From assembly GCF_002327105.1 (NCBI RefSeq), contig NZ_CP023406.1, positions 1,302,001 to 1,366,000 of the forward strand: DNA of 64,000 nucleotides, written 5' to 3'. The notes under the pieces were generated by a model. It was not told the origin of the DNA. It searched no databases and worked only from the letters and a program-made list of their open reading frames with translations. Both the position numbers and the translations under genes were made by a program. The stretch comes from Luteimonas chenhongjianii. GTDB lineage: Bacteria > Pseudomonadota > Gammaproteobacteria > Xanthomonadales > Xanthomonadaceae. Position 1 is the stretch's first letter. Every line of letters starts with the position of its first letter. This document shows positions 60,687 through 64,000 of the stretch, piece by piece.

Positions 60687-61079
60687 ATGGACAAGGCAAC
60701 GAAAGCCCGCCTCGAAGAGCAGAAGCGCGCTCGCACCGAGGTCAACAAGCGCACCGCGATTCTTCGCACCGCGCGCATCTCGCCGCAGAAGGCACGTCTG
60801 GTCGCTGACCAGGTCCGTGGTCTGCCGGTCGAGCGCGCCGTCGGCCTGCTGAAGTTCTCGGACAAGAAGGCCGCTCACATGATCAAGAAGGTCGTCGAGT
60901 CGGCCATCGCCAACGCGGAGAACAACGCTGGCGCCGACGTCGATGAACTGAAGATCGCCACCATCACGGTCGACGAAGGTCCGACGCTGAAGCGCTTCAT
61001 GGCGCGCGCAAAGGGACGCGGTACCCGCATCCTCAAGCGCACCAGCCACATCACCGTCGTCGTGGGAGAGGGCAAGTAA
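60687..61079 (+). CDS. rplV: Ribosomal protein L22 with N-terminal extension
   Basis: L22 lines the exit tunnel. From residue 22 ([20 protein letters not shown]) to the C-terminal beta hairpin ([20 protein letters not shown]) the protein is a standard L22. It is 130 residues long, against about 110 for close relatives, because about 20 charged residues ([20 protein letters not shown]) precede the usual start. A strong AAGGAG lies six bases before the ATG, and no ATG or GTG is in frame at the usual position, so the extension is likely translated. rpsC starts one base after its stop. Confidence 0.95.
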   Translation: MDKATKARLEEQKRARTEVNKRTAILRTARISPQKARLVADQVRGLPVERAVGLLKFSDKKAAHMIKKVVESAIANAENNAGADVDELKIATITVDEGPTLKRFMARAKGRGTRILKRTSHITVVVGEGK

Positions 61080-61080
61080 T

Positions 61081-61818
61081 ATGGGTCACAAAGTTCATCC
61101 CACCGGCATCCGCCTTGGCATCGCCAAGGACTGGAACTCCAAGTGGTACGCCGGCAAGAAGGAATACGCCGAGTACCTGGCCGCTGACCTGAAGGTCCGC
61201 GAGATGCTGCGCAAGCGTCTCGCCCAGGCCGGCATCAGCAAGATCCTGATCGAGCGTCCGGCCAAGACCGCTCGCGTGACGATCCACACCGCCCGTCCGG
61301 GCGTCGTGATCGGCAAGCGTGGCGAGGACATCGAGAAGCTCCGCAAGGACGTCAGCGACATGATGGGCGTTCCCGCGCACATCAACGTCACCGAGGTCCG
61401 CAAGCCGGAACTCGACGCGCAGCTGGTCGCCGAATCGATCGCGCAGCAGCTCGAGCGCCGCATCATGTTCCGTCGCGCGATGAAGCGCGCGGTGGGCAAT
61501 GCGATGCGCCTGGGTGCGCTGGGCATCAAGGTCAACGTCGCCGGCCGCCTTAACGGCGCCGAAATCGCACGTTCGGAGTGGTACCGCGAAGGTCGCGTGC
61601 CGCTTCACACGTTGCGCGCCGACGTCGACTACGGCTTCGCCGAGGCCAAGACGACCTACGGGATCATCGGCATCAAGACCTGGATCTACAAGGGCGAGAT
61701 CTTCGATTTCAGCCAGGTAGGCCAGGAGAAGCAGGACGACACGCCGCGTGGCGACCGTAATGATCGCGGTGACCGCGACCGTCGTGGTCCGCGTCGCGAG
61801 CGCGAGGCGAGGGATTAA
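61081..61818 (+). CDS. rpsC: Ribosomal protein S3
   Basis: S3 is at the mRNA entry and has helicase-supporting activity. The 245-residue protein starts [20 protein letters not shown], has a KH domain with [15 protein letters not shown] and a C-terminal domain ([22 protein letters not shown]). The last 25 residues are Asp/Arg-rich ([16 protein letters not shown]), longer than in E. coli (233 residues). rplP follows after two bases. Confidence 0.97.
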   Translation: MGHKVHPTGIRLGIAKDWNSKWYAGKKEYAEYLAADLKVREMLRKRLAQAGISKILIERPAKTARVTIHTARPGVVIGKRGEDIEKLRKDVSDMMGVPAHINVTEVRKPELDAQLVAESIAQQLERRIMFRRAMKRAVGNAMRLGALGIKVNVAGRLNGAEIARSEWYREGRVPLHTLRADVDYGFAEAKTTYGIIGIKTWIYKGEIFDFSQVGQEKQDDTPRGDRNDRGDRDRRGPRREREARD

Positions 61819-61820
61819 TC

Positions 61821-62234
61821 ATGCTGCAACCCAAGCGAACCAAATACCGCAAGATGCACAAGGGCCGTAACGACGGCCTGGCGTGGAGCGGCAATGCCGT
61901 CAGCTTCGGCGAGTTCGGTCTGCGGGCCACCGCGACCGGCCAGCTGACCGCACGTCAGATCGAAGCGGGCCGTCGGTCCATCAGCCGTCACGTCAAGCGC
62001 GGCGGCAAGATGTGGATCCGCGTGTTCCCGGACAAGCCGATCACCAAGAAGCCGATCGAAGTCCGAATGGGCTCCGGTAAGGGCAGCGTCGAGTACTGGG
62101 TCGCGCAGATCCAGCCCGGCCGCATGATCTTCGAGATCGAGGGTGTCGAGGAGGAGGTGGCGCGTGAAGCGTTCCGCCTGGCCGCCGCGAAGCTGTCGGT
62201 CACCACCCAATTCGTGACCCGGACGGTGCGCTGA
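61821..62234 (+). CDS. rplP: Ribosomal protein L16
   Basis: L16 helps position A-site tRNA. The 137-residue protein starts [17 protein letters not shown] and has [20 protein letters not shown] and [19 protein letters not shown], all typical. Its stop shares a base with the rpmC start (TGATG at 62232-62236). Confidence 0.97.
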   Translation: MLQPKRTKYRKMHKGRNDGLAWSGNAVSFGEFGLRATATGQLTARQIEAGRRSISRHVKRGGKMWIRVFPDKPITKKPIEVRMGSGKGSVEYWVAQIQPGRMIFEIEGVEEEVAREAFRLAAAKLSVTTQFVTRTVR

Positions 62235-62422
62235 TGGCTACGACCAAGGAACTCCGCGAGAAGTCGGTCGAGGATTTGCAGTCGCACCTCCTCGAACTGC
62301 ACAAGGAGCGTTTCTCGCTCCGCATGCAGAAGGCCACTGGCCAGCTGACCAAGACGCACGAAGCCCGTCGGGTGCGCCGCGAGATTGCTCGCGTCAATAC
62401 CCTGATCGGTCAGAAGAAGTAA
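62234..62422 (+). CDS. rpmC: Ribosomal protein L29
   Basis: L29 is a small helical protein near the tunnel exit, next to L23. The 62-residue protein has [21 protein letters not shown] and [15 protein letters not shown]. It is translationally coupled to rplP and followed by rpsQ after 10 bases. Confidence 0.96.
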   Translation: MATTKELREKSVEDLQSHLLELHKERFSLRMQKATGQLTKTHEARRVRREIARVNTLIGQKK

Positions 62423-62432
62423 GGACCCGACC

Positions 62433-62693
62433 ATGAATACCGAAAAGAAGCAGCGTACGGTCCAGGGCCGCGTGGTCAGCAACAAGATGGACAAGACCGT
62501 CACCGTGCTGGTCGAGCGTCAGGTCAAGCACGCGCTGTACGGCAAGTACATCAAGCGTTCGACCAAGCTCCACGCCCATGACGCCGACAACGCGTGTCAG
62601 GAAGGCGATCTGGTGAAGGTCGTCGAGATTGCGCCGATGTCGAAGACCAAGAACTGGCGCGTGGCCGAGATCGTCACGCGCGCCGCCGAATAA
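62433..62693 (+). CDS. rpsQ: Ribosomal protein S17
   Basis: S17 is a primary 16S-binding protein with an OB fold. The 86-residue protein has [20 protein letters not shown] and [21 protein letters not shown], typical of the family. It is followed by rplN after 15 bases. Confidence 0.97.
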   Translation: MNTEKKQRTVQGRVVSNKMDKTVTVLVERQVKHALYGKYIKRSTKLHAHDADNACQEGDLVKVVEIAPMSKTKNWRVAEIVTRAAE

Positions 62694-62708
62694 CGCCAGG
62701 AGCTCGAA

Positions 62709-63077
62709 ATGATCCAGATGCAGAGCCACCTCGACGTGGCGGACAACAGCGGTGCCAAGGAAGTGATGTGCATCAAGGTGCTCGGCGGCTCCAAGCGCCG
62801 TTACGCCGCGATCGGCGACATCATCAAGGTGTCGATCAAGGAAGCGATTCCGCGTGGCAAGGTCAAGAAGGGCGAGGTCTATGACGCCGTCGTGGTGCGT
62901 ACCCGCAAGGGTGTGCGTCGTGCCGACGGTTCGTTGATCCGCTTCGATGGCAACGCTGCGGTGTTGCTCAACAACAAGCAGGAGCCGATCGGCACCCGCA
63001 TCTTCGGGCCCGTGACCCGTGAACTCCGTTCCGAGAAGTTCATGAAGATCGTCTCGCTCGCGCCCGAAGTGCTCTGA
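62709..63077 (+). CDS. rplN: Ribosomal protein L14
   Basis: L14 lies at the subunit interface and is the target of the silencing factor RsfS. The 122-residue protein starts [20 protein letters not shown] and has [20 protein letters not shown] and [10 protein letters not shown]. It is the first gene of the spc set in E. coli terms; here the spacing to rpsQ is only 15 bases, with no visible separate promoter. Confidence 0.98.
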   Translation: MIQMQSHLDVADNSGAKEVMCIKVLGGSKRRYAAIGDIIKVSIKEAIPRGKVKKGEVYDAVVVRTRKGVRRADGSLIRFDGNAAVLLNNKQEPIGTRIFGPVTRELRSEKFMKIVSLAPEVL

Positions 63078-63091
63078 GCGAGGACACGAAA

Positions 63092-63409
63092 ATGGCCAAT
63101 CGAATCAAGAAGGGCGACCACGTGATCGTGATCGCCGGCAAGGACAAGGGTAAGCGCGGTGACGTGGTGCGCGTGATCGGCGACAAGGTCGTCGTTTCGA
63201 ACATCAACATCATCAAGCGCCACACCAAGCCCAACCCGCAGGCCGGCCAGGCTGGTGGCGTGGTCGAGCGTGAAGCGCCGATCCATGCTTCTAACGTGAT
63301 GCCGTTCAATCCTGCCACGGGCAAGGGCGAGCGCATTGGAACCAAGACACTCGAGGATGGACGCACGCTGCGCGTGTTCCGCTCGAGCGGTGAGGCGCTT
63401 GACGCCTGA
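63092..63409 (+). CDS. rplX: Ribosomal protein L24
   Basis: L24 initiates 50S assembly and has a KOW motif. The 105-residue protein has [19 protein letters not shown] (KOW) near 4-22 and [20 protein letters not shown]. It is followed by rplE after 10 bases. Confidence 0.97.
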   Translation: MANRIKKGDHVIVIAGKDKGKRGDVVRVIGDKVVVSNINIIKRHTKPNPQAGQAGGVVEREAPIHASNVMPFNPATGKGERIGTKTLEDGRTLRVFRSSGEALDA

Positions 63410-63419
63410 GGATGAAGAA

Positions 63420-63962
63420 ATGACGACCCGTCTGGAACAGTTCTACAAGGATGAGGTGGTGCCGAAGCTCATGGAGCAGTTCGGCTACGCCAACATCATG
63501 CAGGTCCCGCGCCTGTCCAAGGTCACGCTCAACATGGGCGTGGGCGAGGCTGCTGCGAACAAGAAGGTGCTCGAGCACGCAACCGCCGACATGGCCAAGA
63601 TCAGCGGCCAGAAGCCGCTGGTGACCAAGTCGCGCGTGTCGGTGGCCTCGTTCAAGATCCGCGACGGCTGGCCGATCGGCTGCAAGGTCACGCTGCGTCG
63701 CAAGGGCATGTACGAGTTCATCGATCGCCTGATCAATGTCTCGCTGCCGCGCGTGCGCGACTTCCGTGGCGTGTCCGGTCGTTCGTTCGACGGCCGTGGC
63801 AACTTCAACATGGGCGTGAAGGAACAGATCATCTTCCCGGAAATCGACTTCGACCAGGTCGACGCGATCCGCGGCATGGATATCGCCATCACCACGACCG
63901 CCCGCACCAACGAAGAAGCCAAGGCCCTGCTGGAAGCCTTCCGCTTCCCGTTCCGCAACTGA
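63420..63962 (+). CDS. rplE: Ribosomal protein L5
   Basis: L5 binds 5S rRNA in the central protuberance. The 180-residue protein starts [20 protein letters not shown] and has [37 protein letters not shown] and [17 protein letters not shown]. The ATG at 63420 gives the family start; a longer frame begins inside rplX. Confidence 0.97.
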   Translation: MTTRLEQFYKDEVVPKLMEQFGYANIMQVPRLSKVTLNMGVGEAAANKKVLEHATADMAKISGQKPLVTKSRVSVASFKIRDGWPIGCKVTLRRKGMYEFIDRLINVSLPRVRDFRGVSGRSFDGRGNFNMGVKEQIIFPEIDFDQVDAIRGMDIAITTTARTNEEAKALLEAFRFPFRN

Positions 63963-63980
63963 TCCGAAGGCAGAGCATTT

Positions 63981-64000
63981 ATGGCAAAGACGTCCATGAT
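63981..64000 (+). CDS. rpsN: Ribosomal protein S14, start only (runs off window)
   Basis: Only MAKTSM plus two further bases are in the window, 18 bases after rplE with AAGG upstream. Position after rplE in the spc order and the MAKTSM start identify rpsN. Whether the zinc-binding or zinc-free form follows cannot be seen. Confidence 0.75.

Overview
This window is high-GC, gene-dense chromosome from a gammaproteobacterium, most likely of the Xanthomonadaceae/Lysobacteraceae (Lysobacter or Luteimonas type). The basis is recall of family-typical sequences (AhpC with an FTFNCPTE active site, DUF1631 proteins, a short asparaginase, a DUF2069 gene beside wrbA) and gene order, not a search. No rRNA, CRISPR array, prophage, IS element or integron was seen.

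Region 1 (1-7.6 kb) holds the peroxide-defence pair ahpC/ahpF on the minus strand with a well-matched OxyR site upstream of ahpC, then a lipoprotein esterase, prmC, a proline iminopeptidase, a PhnA-type mini-protein, a methyltransferase, a Nudix hydrolase, and a coupled nitroreductase/5'-3' exonuclease pair. Region 2 (7.7-17 kb) has two tandem divergent DUF1631 genes and the three-gene proton-translocating transhydrogenase set pntAA/pntAB/pntB. The pnt set is split by an opposite-strand, ATGA-coupled trio: an ECF-like sigma factor, a one-TM protein and a DUF3106 protein. Region 3 (17.5-23 kb) carries sufT and then a secreted protease cluster: an S8 subtilase (I9 prodomain plus PPC domain), an S1 lysyl-endopeptidase-like protease (PKD plus two PPC-type domains) and a small lipoprotein that looks like a free-standing I9 prodomain.

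Region 4 (23-34 kb) contains a half-length asparaginase, DUF2069/wrbA, yihY-tlpA, ppk2, moaB and hemA-prfA, divergent from a TPR protein-lolB-ispE operon. Region 5 (34-37.7 kb) is the conserved run tRNA-Gln, prs, rplY, pth, ychF.

Region 6 (38-64 kb) is the core translation/transcription block: tRNA-Tyr/Gly/Thr with the first tuf; tRNA-Trp-secE-nusG; rplK-rplA; rplJ-rplL-rpoB-rpoC; the str operon rpsL-rpsG-fusA with the second tuf; and the S10/spc genes rpsJ to rpsN, where the window ends. Leaders in this block contain hairpins that look like autoregulatory attenuators, most clearly upstream of rpsJ. Points worth a second look are the free-standing I9-like lipoprotein, the interrupted pnt locus, the tandem DUF1631 genes, an N-terminally extended L22 and the near-identical tuf copies. 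I see no single large undescribed system.
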